Positions 1-9,311 of a stretch of DNA of 64,000 nt are shown one piece after another. Position 1 is the first letter of the stretch. Every line of letters begins with the position of its first letter. The DNA is from Ancylomarina salipaludis (GTDB lineage Bacteria > Bacteroidota > Bacteroidia > Bacteroidales > Marinifilaceae), in assembly GCF_004122035.1 (NCBI RefSeq), contig NZ_SAXA01000007.1, forward strand, positions 62,001-126,000. Direction: 5' to 3'. The notes beneath the pieces are model-generated. The model did no database searches, was not told the origin of the DNA, and saw nothing but the letters and a program-made list of their open reading frames with translations. The translations under genes were made by a program, and so were the position numbers.

Positions 1-174
1 ATGTAATTCTTTAACAAACTCAAATTTTGGATAAACCTTCTCATCATCAATATTTTCTTTACTCTGAACCGACTCACTTTCTGATTTATTCTTAATATCA
101 ACAGTCTGCTTGCAGGATGTCAAAGGTGCTAAAAAGACGAATAATAATACTATATATCGGGTAAAAAAGAGCAT
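1..174 (-). CDS. Lipoprotein N-terminus (partial)
   Basis: Reading the minus strand from ATG at 174 gives 58 codons without a stop to the window edge. The first 20 residues form a lipoprotein signal peptide: a hydrophobic core followed by the lipobox LTSC, with the Cys at residue 21. After it comes a polar, Ser/Glu/Lys-rich linker, as in many Bacteroidota lipoproteins. The rest of the protein lies outside the window, so no function can be given. The next gene upstream (mntP) is on the same strand, but 93 bp of AT-rich DNA separate them. I am fairly sure it is a real gene because the signal peptide is so regular. Confidence 0.7.
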   Translation of the reverse strand, partial: MLFFTRYIVLLFVFLAPLTSCKQTVDIKNKSESESVQSKENIDDEKVYPKFEFVKELH

Positions 175-267
175 CTTTTTATTTTTAACAGGTGCAATTA
201 AAACAAAATTCAATCACAAAAATAATGAATTGTATTTTTTTAACGAAAAACTTAGATTTTCCGAATA

Positions 268-834
268 TCAAATGGGTTGAGACAAATGCTCACAAAGAAT
301 ATTCGTTCCCAAAGCTATTAAAATCACCCCACCAATCAAGGTGAATTTCACTTTAACTTTTGTTCCCAGTTGGCAACCTATAAAAACACCAAAAAATGAT
401 AAAATAAATGAAACTACTCCAATTGTATAAACAGGGAAAGAAATAGCCATATCTAAAAATGCAAAATTAACTCCAACTACTAAGGCATCGATACTTGTAG
501 CCAATGCCAAACCCATTACCACCAAACTTTTTTGAGGATTAAAGCAACAGTGTTCATCTTCACTTTTCAAATCATCATAAATCATCTTCCCTCCTAAAAT
601 AAAGAGCAAAAGGAAAGCAATCCAATGATCAAAACTTACAATATAGCTCTTAAAGCCAACCCCTATCAACCAACCTAAAATTGGCATTAATGCTTGAAAA
701 AATCCCATATAAAATGCGATTCGAAAACAATGTTTCGGAGTAAATTCTTTTAAAATAAAACCTGCTGTAATGGAAATTGCAAAACTATCCATTGCCAAAC
801 TAACAGCTATCAAAACAACCTCAAGAAGACTCAT
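268..834 (-). CDS. mntP: Manganese efflux pump MntP
   Basis: This 188-aa protein is an inner-membrane Mn(II) exporter of the MntP (YebN) family, which lowers toxic cytoplasmic manganese. Six hydrophobic segments cover nearly the whole chain. The family's two internally repeated acidic motifs are present: MDSFAIS near residue 15 and SIDALVVG near residue 115, whose Asp residues are needed for transport. Length matches the family (about 185-190 aa). The start chosen gives the normal N-terminus, which runs straight into the first membrane helix. It stands alone between a lipoprotein gene and nusB. The assignment is firm at family level; metal specificity is taken from characterised homologues. 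Confidence 0.9.
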   Translation of the reverse strand: MSLLEVVLIAVSLAMDSFAISITAGFILKEFTPKHCFRIAFYMGFFQALMPILGWLIGVGFKSYIVSFDHWIAFLLLFILGGKMIYDDLKSEDEHCCFNPQKSLVVMGLALATSIDALVVGVNFAFLDMAISFPVYTIGVVSFILSFFGVFIGCQLGTKVKVKFTLIGGVILIALGTNILCEHLSQPI

Positions 835-1006
835 AAATTTTTAAGACTTAAAATCAAAAGAAATACAATTCTCCTGACTCTATAAACAAAGTATGCCTGC
901 ATAAAATTCTATTGATTACAGAATTAAATGGCAGACACTTACACTCCCAGCATTCAAATAAACACCAATAAAAAAAGAGAATTACCTTCGTAACTCCCTT
1001 GTAATA

Positions 1007-1972
1007 TTATACCTTAGCAGTTTTTGATTCTTCAATCAAACCCCGTCCTATTTTATTGATCTTACCTTCTTTCTGAAGATCCTTAATCATTTTATCAAGC
1101 AAGCCGTTAATAAAAGTGCTTGAATTGTTTGTACTGTAGTACTTTGCAATTTCAAGATATTCATTGAAACTTGCTTTCACCGGAATACTCTTGAACTCCT
1201 GAATTTCAGTCAAAGACATCTCCATGATTAGAATATCCATAAAAGCAATTCGCTCTAAATCCCAATTTTTGGTATTTTCCTTGATTAAGCTCAAGTTTTC
1301 CTCATGCTTCAAAATCGTCTTACGGAATAAAACTCTCACAAATTCTTCATCATCGCTATCCTTAAATAATGGCAATAATGAGGTGTGTTCGTTGTCGTCA
1401 GCTTTAAATTGCTTGATTGTGCGAACAACCATACTTAAAATAAACTCAATTTCATCATTCCAATAGATGCTCTTATCTTCCATCAAAGAATAGAAGTTTT
1501 CATCTTTAGCCAGAATATTCATGAAAATCTTTTCAACCAACTTCTTATCGGCACTATAATCATTGGCTTCAGCATTCATATACTTGCTGTACAAATCAGA
1601 CTCTGTAATTGTTTTATACAAACGATTTACGAAACCATCCTGATCTGCCCACGAAATAGAATTCGATTGAAGATAGCTATTCAACTGAACATTCTCAGCC
1701 AATTGATTCAATACTTTATTCTCAATAAAACGGGTGTTGGGATGAATATCTACGGGAGTAGGTACCAATTTGTTGCGACCAGCTTCAATTTTCTTTTCAG
1801 CTATAAATGCAACATCTACAAGTAGTAGAAGCAGGTAATGATATAAATCGTAAGCTTTTCCAATACTGAAAAACAACTCTTTTTCGGCTTTTGCTAATGA
1901 ACGATCATCATTCTTGTAATAAGCGTAAAGCATCTGTAACACTTTCACACGCAGCAATCTTCTACTAATCAT
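1007..1972 (-). CDS. nusB: Transcription antitermination factor NusB (long Bacteroidota form)
   Basis: NusB works with NusE (S10) on boxA RNA to keep RNA polymerase going through rRNA operons. At 321 aa it is about twice the length of E. coli NusB, which is normal in Bacteroidota. The N-terminus begins with the typical ISRRLLRVKVLQMLYAY helix. The conserved NusB core is at the C-terminal end (about residues 190-300), including WDLERIAFMDILIMEMSLTE and the INGLLDK segment with the usual EYLEIAKYYS stretch before it. The charged middle part is lineage specific. It is monocistronic here, with an intergenic gap of almost 500 bp upstream. Confidence 0.93.
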   Translation of the reverse strand: MISRRLLRVKVLQMLYAYYKNDDRSLAKAEKELFFSIGKAYDLYHYLLLLLVDVAFIAEKKIEAGRNKLVPTPVDIHPNTRFIENKVLNQLAENVQLNSYLQSNSISWADQDGFVNRLYKTITESDLYSKYMNAEANDYSADKKLVEKIFMNILAKDENFYSLMEDKSIYWNDEIEFILSMVVRTIKQFKADDNEHTSLLPLFKDSDDEEFVRVLFRKTILKHEENLSLIKENTKNWDLERIAFMDILIMEMSLTEIQEFKSIPVKASFNEYLEIAKYYSTNNSSTFINGLLDKMIKDLQKEGKINKIGRGLIEESKTAKV

Positions 1973-2454
1973 ACTTTTAAAGAACTTTGTTTATACCTGA
2001 TTCAATGACACAAATATAAGTGTACATGACAAAAAATGAATTAGAATTTTGCCAAAACACAATATTTGGTAAACGAATCTTACTTATTTAAACTCGCTGC
2101 AAATGTAGCCATTTTTTTTAATCAGCCAAAGTTCGCTCTTCTCATTTTATTTACACTTTTTAAAAAGCACCTTACCCACTGGAAAACTGCACATTAGGAA
2201 GATAGCACAAGAAATATCATTGAAGGAAACAAATTTAAAATTAATTGATGACAACAAAATTCAGACTAAACGATTTTACTCCTGCAATTTAATTGAGGTA
2301 ATTTAGGTGATTAAATAAAGTTCTGCCTCTCAGCTATTAAACAAAACAAAACTGAAATGTTCAGAATATTTTATCCGTTAAAATCAATTAAATACATATT
2401 TTTTTTTATTTTTGAGATATCAATAAACAAACAATTTCATAAATATATTCTGAA
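1973..2454. other. AT-rich intergenic region between nusB and the PUR gene
   Basis: These 482 bp separate two divergently transcribed genes and must hold both promoters. I find no open frame with a convincing start and family match on either strand, and no tRNA-like cloverleaf. The only element I can name is the -7 box at 2407-2414. Confidence 0.6.
2407..2414 (+). promoter_or_regulatory. Bacteroidota -7 box of the PUR gene
   Basis: TATTTTTG matches the Bacteroidota sigma-factor -7 consensus TAnnTTTG and lies 40 nt upstream of the ATG at 2455. I did not find a clear -33 TTG at the usual distance, so the call rests on this box alone. Confidence 0.5.
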
Positions 2455-2838
2455 ATGGAAGGTTACGATAGAAAAGAAGAATTCGTAAAGAAAAATCGTG
2501 AGGATATTTATTCGAATGCGGTTAGAGCTGGGAAGAGAACTTATTTCTTTGATGCAAAAGCGACTAGAAACGAGGATTACTACCTTACTATTACTGAGAG
2601 TAAAAAGCGATACGATAAAGAAGGCAATTTTACTTTCGAAAAGCATAAGATTTTCCTTTACAAGGAAGATTTCGATAAATTCGCAGAAGGTTTAATGGAG
2701 GCTATTGAGATACTGAAAGATGCGAATGATGATGATTCTGAGACACCCATTGAAGATATCGCGGGTACTTCTGAAATAATCGAAGGGCTTGAAGTAGAAT
2801 CTTTCTCACAAGTTGAATTTGAAGATCTGACAGAATAA
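2455..2838 (+). CDS. PUR-family nucleic-acid-binding protein (DUF3276)
   Basis: This 127-aa protein belongs to the bacterial Pur-alpha-like family (DUF3276), small single-PUR-domain proteins that bind ssDNA and RNA as dimers; BpuR of Borrelia is the characterised example. The PUR repeat covers about residues 20-85. It has the basic/aromatic start GKRTYFFDAKAT, the strand pattern YYLTITESKKR, and the helix at KEDFDKFAEGLMEAIEIL. The C-terminal 40 residues are acidic and low-complexity, probably flexible. It is a single gene with its own -7 box and a strong terminator. The cellular role in Bacteroidota is not known; binding to nucleic acid is inferred from the family. Confidence 0.88.
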   Translation: MEGYDRKEEFVKKNREDIYSNAVRAGKRTYFFDAKATRNEDYYLTITESKKRYDKEGNFTFEKHKIFLYKEDFDKFAEGLMEAIEILKDANDDDSETPIEDIAGTSEIIEGLEVESFSQVEFEDLTE

Positions 2839-2866
2839 ATCAAACACTTTAGGTGATAAAATAAAC

Positions 2867-2902
2867 AAGAGCTATCGTTTAATTTCGGATAGCTCTTTTT
2901 TT
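2867..2902 (+). terminator. Rho-independent terminator of the PUR gene
   Basis: A 10-bp stem (AAGAGCTATC pairing with GATAGCTCTT) with a short loop is followed by a run of seven or more T. It lies 28 bp after the stop codon of the PUR gene. Confidence 0.9.
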
Positions 2903-3038
2903 CCACACAGCATTTTTCACTTTTATCTTTCCCCAAAATTTCTATAATAGGGTACTAATCTGCCACTTTCCTTAAAAAAAGATAAAACAATCTGTTTTAC
3001 AAGCTAAAAAACAAGGCAACAATACCTAGATGTAGTGA

Positions 3039-3069
3039 TTGTTTTTAAATTCATTTTCGTCTAGATTTG
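3039..3069 (+). promoter_or_regulatory. Promoter of feoAB
   Basis: TTG at 3039-3041, a 20-nt spacer and TAGATTTG at 3062-3069 fit the Bacteroidota -33/-7 consensus well. A transcript from here would have a 5' leader of about 160 nt before the feoAB ATG at 3237. Confidence 0.6.
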
Positions 3070-3186
3070 TACTAAATTAAAATAGTTACAATCAATGAAC
3101 CATGCGGTTTGTTTAGCTATTGGAGTTATATTTTAGTCATGTTGCCGAAGCGTTTATTCAGTCAAACATCGGCATTCGTTTTTTTA

Positions 3187-3209
3187 GTGAATGAGAATTT
3201 CACATTCAC
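3187..3209. promoter_or_regulatory. 23-bp imperfect palindrome before feoAB
   Basis: Outer arms GTGAATG and CATTCAC pair perfectly; the centre is also nearly symmetric (GAA/TTC). It ends 27 bp before the feoAB start. Its place suggests an operator for an iron-responsive regulator or a 5'-UTR hairpin. It is not a clear match to the classical Fur box. Confidence 0.4.
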
Positions 3210-3236
3210 GCTTTACATTATTGATACGCACCAAAT

Positions 3237-5738
3237 ATGAAGCTTTCTGAATTAACCGATAATCAAGAAGGTATTATAATAAAAGTACAGGGATATGGCG
3301 CATTTCGTAAGCGAATTACTGAAATGGGCTTTATAAAAGGCAAAAAAGTAACCGTCATTAAAAATGCCCCTCTTAAAGATCCTGTCGAGTACAGTATTAT
3401 GGGCTATCAGGTATCCTTACGTCGAAGCGAGGCAGCCCTAATTGAAGTGATCACTAAAGAAGAAGCTGTAAATTTAAAGATCAACAACTTTGAAGGCACC
3501 CTAAACGATGAAGAACTTAAATCATCGGCACAAAAAAAAGAAAAAAATATTCATATTGCTTTAGTGGGGAATCCTAATGCAGGAAAAACAACCCTCTTCA
3601 ATTTTGCCTCCGGCTCCAAGGAACACGTGGGAAATTACTCTGGTGTAACAGTTGATTCAAAACTGGCAAAGGTTCATCAGAATGGGTATAATTTTGATGT
3701 TGTCGATTTGCCCGGAACTTATTCCCTAACGGCCTACACCTCCGAAGAACTTTATGTGCGTCAGTATATTACAGAAGAATTTCCTGACGTCGTAATTAAT
3801 GTTGTAGATGCCTCAAACTTAGAACGCAATCTATATCTGACAACCCAACTCATCGACATGGATGTGAAAGTTATCTTAGCATTGAATATGTACGATGAAT
3901 TGGAGAAAAATGGGGCCAGATTTGATTACAAAGCTCTGGGAAAAATGCTGGGAATTCCTATTATCCCTACAGTTAGTTCAAAAGGGAAAGGAATAAAAAA
4001 ACTTTTCGACAAAGCTATTGAAGTTTACGAAGGCAAAGATCCTATTGTTCGACACATTCATATTAATTATGGATCTGTTATTGAAAACTCAATTTCAAAA
4101 CTTCAAAAACATATCAGAGCCGATCGAAATTTAACGGCAATTGCCTCTCCTCGATTTCTAGCCGTTAAACTGCTCGAAGGCGATGCAAAAGCTTTGGATT
4201 ACATTGAATCTTGCTCTACTGTAAAAGAAATTCATGAAACACTGAAACAAGAAATCAAACTAATAGAATCCACTTATAATGAAGTCTGCGAAACGGTTAT
4301 AACTGACGCAAAATATGGCTTTATTGACGGTGCACTAAAAGAAACTTATATTGAAAATCCGATTAAGCGAAGAAGAAAAACAGCTATGATTGATGCTTTC
4401 CTGACGCACAAATTATTTGGATTTCCTTTATTCTTCTTTTTCATGTTTATGACATTCTATGCCACCTTTCATTTGGGACAATACCCTATGAATTGGATAG
4501 AAACCGGCATTGCCTATTTGGGAGAATTTATTCAAACTGTGATGCCTGATGGTCCTCTAAAAGATTTGATTGCAGATGGTATCATTGGAGGTGTTGGTGG
4601 TGTTATTGTGTTCCTGCCCAATATACTAATCCTATTTTTTTTCATATCCTTTATGGAAGACACAGGCTATATGGCTCGTACCGCTTTCATCATGGATAAA
4701 CTCATGCATAAGATTGGTTTACATGGCAAATCATTTATCCCTTTAGTTATGGGATTTGGATGCAATGTGCCCGCCTTAATGGCCACCAGAACTCTAGAAA
4801 ACAGAAATGACAGAATACTGACAATGCTAATCACCCCATTCATGTCCTGTTCTGCCCGATTACCCGTTTATATATTAATAATCGGAACATTTTTCCCGGA
4901 GAACTCAAGTCTGGCTCTGTTTGGGGTTTACTTATTAGGCATTCTGTTAGCTGTAGTTTTTGCAAAAATCTTCAAAGCAAGTTTCTTTAAAAGTAAAGAA
5001 GCACCCTTTGTAATGGAATTACCTCCCTACCGTGTTCCCACGCTAAAGTCCACACTTGTACACATGTGGTCGAAAGGTGGAGAATACCTTAAGAAAATGG
5101 GAGGCATTATTTTGGTTGCATCTGTCATTATTTGGGCTTTAGGCTATTTCCCCCTTGATGTGGATTATTCTAAAGACTACGAAAATTTATTAGCGAAAAA
5201 TGAAGGGCAGCTCAACACGGCTCTTCAAGCTGCAACACCAGCAGAACAAACCAAAATACTTGAGGACTACGAAGTATCAACAACAGCGATTAAGAATCAA
5301 ATGCTTGAAGAAAAACAAGAGCAATCATACATCGGGCAAATTGGTAATCTTATAGCTCCCGTATTCCATCCTCTTGGTTTCGACTGGAAAATGACGGTCA
5401 GCATTCTCACCGGAATCGCTGCCAAGGAGGTTGTTGTCAGTACCATGGGAGTTCTCTACCAAACTGGTGAGAACAGTGATGAAAACAGCGAAGGATTAAG
5501 AAACAACCTACGAAAACAAAAATTTACCGGAACATACCGAAATGGAGAGAATGTGTTTGATACCGCTTCTGCCCTCTCTTTCCTGATTTTCATTCTCATC
5601 TATTTCCCTTGTATCGCTGTAGTAGCAACCATTGCAAGAGAAGCTAATTGGAAATGGTCAGCATTTGTAGTAACTTACACGACCGCTTTAGCCTGGTTGG
5701 TATCCTTTGTTGGCTATCATATCATTAATTTTTTATAA
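3237..5738 (+). CDS. feoB: Ferrous iron transporter, FeoA-FeoB fusion
   Basis: This 833-aa protein imports Fe(II) across the inner membrane. Residues 1-75 are a FeoA (SH3-like) domain. A cytosolic G domain follows, with G1 GNPNAGKTT at 111-119, DLPGTYSL (G3) and NMYDE (G4). A C-terminal membrane domain with about eight helices contains the two Gate motifs, including GFGCNVPA and the conserved GMARTAF-like GYMARTAF stretch. FeoA fused in front of FeoB is common in Bacteroidota. A small Cys-rich membrane protein gene follows directly. The promoter, long leader and palindrome upstream suggest iron-dependent control, but the regulator cannot be named from sequence. Confidence 0.96.
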   Translation: MKLSELTDNQEGIIIKVQGYGAFRKRITEMGFIKGKKVTVIKNAPLKDPVEYSIMGYQVSLRRSEAALIEVITKEEAVNLKINNFEGTLNDEELKSSAQKKEKNIHIALVGNPNAGKTTLFNFASGSKEHVGNYSGVTVDSKLAKVHQNGYNFDVVDLPGTYSLTAYTSEELYVRQYITEEFPDVVINVVDASNLERNLYLTTQLIDMDVKVILALNMYDELEKNGARFDYKALGKMLGIPIIPTVSSKGKGIKKLFDKAIEVYEGKDPIVRHIHINYGSVIENSISKLQKHIRADRNLTAIASPRFLAVKLLEGDAKALDYIESCSTVKEIHETLKQEIKLIESTYNEVCETVITDAKYGFIDGALKETYIENPIKRRRKTAMIDAFLTHKLFGFPLFFFFMFMTFYATFHLGQYPMNWIETGIAYLGEFIQTVMPDGPLKDLIADGIIGGVGGVIVFLPNILILFFFISFMEDTGYMARTAFIMDKLMHKIGLHGKSFIPLVMGFGCNVPALMATRTLENRNDRILTMLITPFMSCSARLPVYILIIGTFFPENSSLALFGVYLLGILLAVVFAKIFKASFFKSKEAPFVMELPPYRVPTLKSTLVHMWSKGGEYLKKMGGIILVASVIIWALGYFPLDVDYSKDYENLLAKNEGQLNTALQAATPAEQTKILEDYEVSTTAIKNQMLEEKQEQSYIGQIGNLIAPVFHPLGFDWKMTVSILTGIAAKEVVVSTMGVLYQTGENSDENSEGLRNNLRKQKFTGTYRNGENVFDTASALSFLIFILIYFPCIAVVATIAREANWKWSAFVVTYTTALAWLVSFVGYHIINFL

Positions 5739-5745
5739 GCACGTT

Positions 5746-5943
5746 ATGAGTTTTCAACTTTTTACGACATACTTAATCATTTTAGCTGCTGTAAGCTATT
5801 CGCTTTATCACTTTTATAAAATGATAAAACCCAATAAAAAAACATCACTTTGTGGTGGTTGTTCATCTTGTAATATTAAAAAAGAATTGATTAAGAATAA
5901 GATTAAAATTGATGAACTAAGAATGGTTAACCCTGAAAAATAA
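5746..5943 (+). CDS. FeoB-associated Cys-rich membrane protein
   Basis: This 65-aa protein has one N-terminal membrane helix (about residues 5-22) followed by a cytosolic tail with CGGCSSC, a motif that could hold iron or a metal cluster. Small proteins of this build (FeoB-associated Cys-rich membrane proteins) often follow feoB and are thought to help FeoB work, as FeoC does in enterobacteria. I chose ATG 5746, 7 bp after the feoB stop, because an upstream ATG at 5707 would sit inside feoB and add residues the family lacks. The gene is co-transcribed with feoAB and ends before a two-way terminator. Confidence 0.82.
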   Translation: MSFQLFTTYLIILAAVSYSLYHFYKMIKPNKKTSLCGGCSSCNIKKELIKNKIKIDELRMVNPEK

Positions 5944-5983
5944 ACCTGAAACGACTTCAGGAAAAACAGAATAATATTTGTCA

Positions 5984-6019
5984 GAAAAAAAGGCTCTTGG
6001 AAAACCAAGAGCCTTTTAT
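5984..6019. terminator. Bidirectional terminator between feo and argF
   Basis: A 13-bp perfect stem (AAAAGGCTCTTGG with its complement) has a 4-nt AAAA loop and is flanked by A and T runs. It can stop the plus-strand feo transcript and the minus-strand arcC-argF transcript, which converge here. Confidence 0.92.
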
Positions 6020-6038
6020 ATATTAGATACTATTGAGA

Positions 6039-7040
6039 TTATGCACCCAAAGTAGCTACCATTACAGCTTTAATAGTATGCAAACGGTTCTCAGCTTCGT
6101 CGAACACGATAGACGCTGGAGATTCGAATACATCCTCAGTAACTTCTACACCATCAAGACCAAACTTCTGGAAAACTTCTTCTCCAACTTTAGTCTCTCT
6201 GTTATGGTATGCAGGAAGACAGTGCATAAACTTACACTTCTCGTTTCCTGTAGCAGCCATCAAGTCAGCGTTAACCTGGTAAGGTTTCAAGATACCAATT
6301 CTTTCTTCCCATACTTTATCAGGCTCACCCATTGATACCCAAACGTCAGTATAAAGGAAATCACATCCTTTTACACCAGCTTTTGCATCATCAGTAATAG
6401 TGATAGTCGCACCAGTTTCTTTAGCAATCTCCATACATTGAGCTACCAATTCAGCTTCTGGCTGAAGACCTTTAGGACCAACGATTCTTACATCCATACC
6501 CATTTTAGCAGCACCTACCATTAATGAGTTAGCCATATTGTTACGAGCATCACCTAAGTAAGCAAATGAAACCTGATTCAATGGCTTATCAGAGTGTTCC
6601 ATCATAGTTAAGAAGTCAGCTAAAATTTGAGTTGGGTGAAACTCATCAGTTAAACCATTCCAAACTGGTACACCAGCATGCTTAGCCAACTCTTCAACAA
6701 TAGCTTGTCCGTAACCACGGTACTCAATACCATCGTACATACGACCCAATACGCGAGCTGTATCAGCCATTGATTCTTTCACACCAATTTGAGAACCTGA
6801 AGGTCCCAGGTAAGTTACGTGAGCTCCTTGATCGTAAGCCGCAGTTTCGAATGCACAACGCGTACGAGTTGAAGATTTTTCAAATATCAAAGCGATATTC
6901 TTACCCTTCATAGTCTGAACTTCAGTTCCAGCATATTTAGCTCTCTTAAGATCTCTGGCAAGATCCAACATGTATTGCATTTCCTTTGGAGTAAAATCCA
7001 ATAACTTCAAAAAGTTTCTGTTTCTTAAATTAAAACTCAT
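6039..7040 (-). CDS. argF: Ornithine carbamoyltransferase
   Basis: OTC exchanges carbamoyl phosphate and ornithine with citrulline and phosphate. The 333-aa length fits true OTCs. The carbamoyl-phosphate loop SSTRTR is near residue 55, HPTQ ([10 protein letters not shown]) near 135, and HCLPAYH with the catalytic Cys near 272. A second-domain ornithine site (SMGEP, near 235) is also present, and there is no sign of the N-acetyl- or N-succinylornithine variants typical of some Bacteroidota. It is the second gene after carbamate kinase, 60 bp downstream, which points to the catabolic direction (arcB-like): citrulline breakdown with ATP formed by the kinase. Confidence 0.93.
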   Translation of the reverse strand: MSFNLRNRNFLKLLDFTPKEMQYMLDLARDLKRAKYAGTEVQTMKGKNIALIFEKSSTRTRCAFETAAYDQGAHVTYLGPSGSQIGVKESMADTARVLGRMYDGIEYRGYGQAIVEELAKHAGVPVWNGLTDEFHPTQILADFLTMMEHSDKPLNQVSFAYLGDARNNMANSLMVGAAKMGMDVRIVGPKGLQPEAELVAQCMEIAKETGATITITDDAKAGVKGCDFLYTDVWVSMGEPDKVWEERIGILKPYQVNADLMAATGNEKCKFMHCLPAYHNRETKVGEEVFQKFGLDGVEVTEDVFESPASIVFDEAENRLHTIKAVMVATLGA

Positions 7041-7100
7041 GGTATTTATTTTTTTTGATTACGATAACAAAAGTAATTATAATCTGATATTAATATTTAT

Positions 7101-8078
7101 TTAAGCAAGATGATTGACATCTTTTTCGTCATACTCCATAGTAATCTTAGTGCCGTAAGATTTATCTTCAAGCTTGGTTGCTTCAGTAATTACTGATTTA
7201 CCACCTCCATTTTCGATAAAACTTAAACAAGCACGGATTTTTGGAGCCATAGATCCTTCAGCAAAAGTACCGTCTTCCAAATATTTCATTGTATCTGCAT
7301 GATTCAAGAACTCAAGTTTTTCTTCGTTTGGTCCTTTAAAATCCTTGTATACGAATGATACGTCAGTCAGAATATAAAATTCGTCAGCCTTAACACGAGC
7401 ACCAATCAATGCAGAAGCTAAATCTTTATCGATAACAGCTTCAACCGGGCAAAGGTTACCATTTTCATCTTCAGAAACGGGTACACCACCACCACCAACA
7501 GTAATTACAATATTTCCCTGACGAGCCAAGTTCTCAATAACTTTCTCATTCATCACACGGATTGGTTTTGGTGAAGGTACAACACGTCTCCATCCACCAT
7601 CAGCTTTCACTTCTTCTTTGAAAATCCATCCCTTTTCTGCAGTCAGCTTATCAGCTTCTTCTTTGGAATAAATCTTACCAACACGCTTAATTGGATCAGC
7701 AAAAGCCGGATCATTCTTATCTACAACAACTTGAGTCACCAAAGTCACCACATCTTTTTCGATGCCATTTGCTTTTAGCACATTACGCAAGTTTCTTTCA
7801 ATCATGTAACCAATGCCACCTTGTGAGTCAGCAACATCAATATCTAAAGGCATCTGAGGAATGTTGTAAAGTTGTTCTCCTGCATCATTTCTCATCAATA
7901 TGTTCCCAACTTGCGGACCATTACCATGAGCAATAATAACATCATACCCTTCTTTAACAAGGAAAATAAGATTTTCAAGAGTATCTAAAGTATTTTGACT
8001 TTGTTCTTCAACTGTTCCTCTTTGATTACCTCTCAACAAGGCATTTCCACCTAATGCTACAACTGCTAATTTATTCAT
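7101..8078 (-). CDS. arcC: Carbamate kinase
   Basis: Carbamate kinase makes ATP from carbamoyl phosphate and ADP, giving carbamate that falls apart to CO2 and ammonia. The 325-aa amino-acid-kinase fold shows the N-terminal ALGGNALL motif, the AHGNGPQVG motif near residue 50, the TVGGGGVPV nucleotide/substrate loop near 195 and the VIDKDLASALIG stretch near 215. It is the first gene of a two-gene minus-strand operon with ornithine carbamoyltransferase. Arginine deiminase, the third enzyme of the arginine-deiminase route, is not in this window. A good promoter lies just upstream. Confidence 0.94.
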   Translation of the reverse strand: MNKLAVVALGGNALLRGNQRGTVEEQSQNTLDTLENLIFLVKEGYDVIIAHGNGPQVGNILMRNDAGEQLYNIPQMPLDIDVADSQGGIGYMIERNLRNVLKANGIEKDVVTLVTQVVVDKNDPAFADPIKRVGKIYSKEEADKLTAEKGWIFKEEVKADGGWRRVVPSPKPIRVMNEKVIENLARQGNIVITVGGGGVPVSEDENGNLCPVEAVIDKDLASALIGARVKADEFYILTDVSFVYKDFKGPNEEKLEFLNHADTMKYLEDGTFAEGSMAPKIRACLSFIENGGGKSVITEATKLEDKSYGTKITMEYDEKDVNHLA

Positions 8079-8116
8079 TATAGGTTTTTTATTTATGTTG
8101 TTTGAAAATTGTGCTA

Positions 8117-8145
8117 CAAAACTAGAACTTTTATCAATATTTCAA
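8117..8145 (-). promoter_or_regulatory. Promoter of arcC-argF
   Basis: On the minus strand, TTG (8143-8145), an 18-nt spacer and TAGTTTTG (8117-8124) match the Bacteroidota consensus. The -7 box lies about 38 nt from the arcC ATG. Confidence 0.65.
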
Positions 8146-8633
8146 TGGATTTTAATATTTTTTAGAAACATTTTTACTAACTGTTATTCAGCACCTTAAA
8201 CGACTAAACTTTTACTGTAAAATATAGACCAAGCTAAAAAATTGAAATTCAACACTCAGACTTTTTAAAAGAATACACACGTTTGCATTTACAATAAACT
8301 TTTACTGTTATGTTCAAACAAGGCATTTCCTGAAAAATGCATTATACTTTTCATATTTTTTATATTTATGAACACAAAAAAACGCTTATTTTATCTTTTT
8401 AGTTACACAAAATGATAAAATCAATCTTTCTTAACAAAAAGAATCAGTAAGAAAAACGAAAACTAAAAATTAATCGTATTTAGAATAAATATGCATTCAC
8501 ACCACAAAGAGAGTTTTTTACAAAGTAATTCATTACTTTCACCCTGAAATAAGATAAATACATGTAAGAAACATCCTAAAAACGTGATTCAATTCTGCTT
8601 TTATCTATTTTTAATACCCGATAAATCGCCTAT
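8146..8633. other. AT-rich divergent intergenic region
   Basis: About 490 bp between the arcC promoter and the lipoprotein gene. I see only short frames, no RNA gene and no clear repeat. It probably holds regulatory sites for arcC and for the lipoprotein gene. Confidence 0.5.
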
Positions 8634-9311
8634 ATGAAACATACAACCCTTATACTGATTGTTTTACAACTTCTAGTATCCTGTTCAAGTAAATCAGATA
8701 AAAATAAACCTGAAGCCGAAGGGACTATCACTTATAATGTATGCTACGAAACCAAAGAAGATGTGAACCCCATTGTTGCATTGCTTCCAACCCAGGTTGA
8801 GTATAAATTTAAAAACAATAATATCTCCATTCTATCTGAAGGATATTTAGGTTTTTTCAGTACCCGCTTCATTTCAAAATACAAAGCCCCAAACAGTTCG
8901 ATTCTTTTCAAAATTCTGAATAATAAAATGAACTATCAATTTTCAAGCGATGAAATTCCTTTTATATATAACCACAAACTTGCAACGAATATCAAATATC
9001 TAAAGACTGATCGGGTTATTGCGGGCTATAAATGCAAATTAGCTCGTGTTTATATTGAAGAATTGCCCGACCCCATTGATGTTTATTATACACAGGACAT
9101 CTACTTAAAAGACCCAAACAGAAACACTCCTTTTAATAAAATTGATGGTGTTTTACTTGAGTTTGAAACAACAATGAACAAGATTAAAGCTAAATTTTCA
9201 GCACAAAATATTAGCTTAACACCTGTCAGTAAAGAAGAATTCCTAATTCCATCTGACTATATAAAATCAGATGCCAAAACAATTATCAAATATGTCTCTA
9301 ACTTCAATTAA
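8634..9311 (+). CDS. Lipoprotein of unknown function
   Basis: This 225-aa protein starts with a lipoprotein signal peptide ending in the lipobox LVSC (Cys at residue 17), followed by a Ser/Lys/Glu linker. The rest is beta-rich and begins with the strand GTITYNVCYE, then VEYKFKNNNISILSEG, a layout that resembles DUF4412/GLPGLI-type periplasmic proteins of Bacteroidota. A segment YKCKLARVYI late in the chain also fits. It is exported and probably anchored in a membrane. It stands 230 bp before ftsK and is likely its own transcript. I cannot name a function. Confidence 0.75.
   Translation: MKHTTLILIVLQLLVSCSSKSDKNKPEAEGTITYNVCYETKEDVNPIVALLPTQVEYKFKNNNISILSEGYLGFFSTRFISKYKAPNSSILFKILNNKMNYQFSSDEIPFIYNHKLATNIKYLKTDRVIAGYKCKLARVYIEELPDPIDVYYTQDIYLKDPNRNTPFNKIDGVLLEFETTMNKIKAKFSAQNISLTPVSKEEFLIPSDYIKSDAKTIIKYVSNFN

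Larger units (their letters stand above)
2903..3236. other. Regulatory intergenic region upstream of feoAB
   Basis: This stretch holds no gene that I can support. It contains a Bacteroidota promoter (3039-3069) and, in the roughly 160-nt leader that would follow, two inverted repeats: one with arms TGCCGA/TCGGCA followed by a T-run near 3180, and a nearly perfect palindrome at 3187-3209. Confidence 0.6.
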
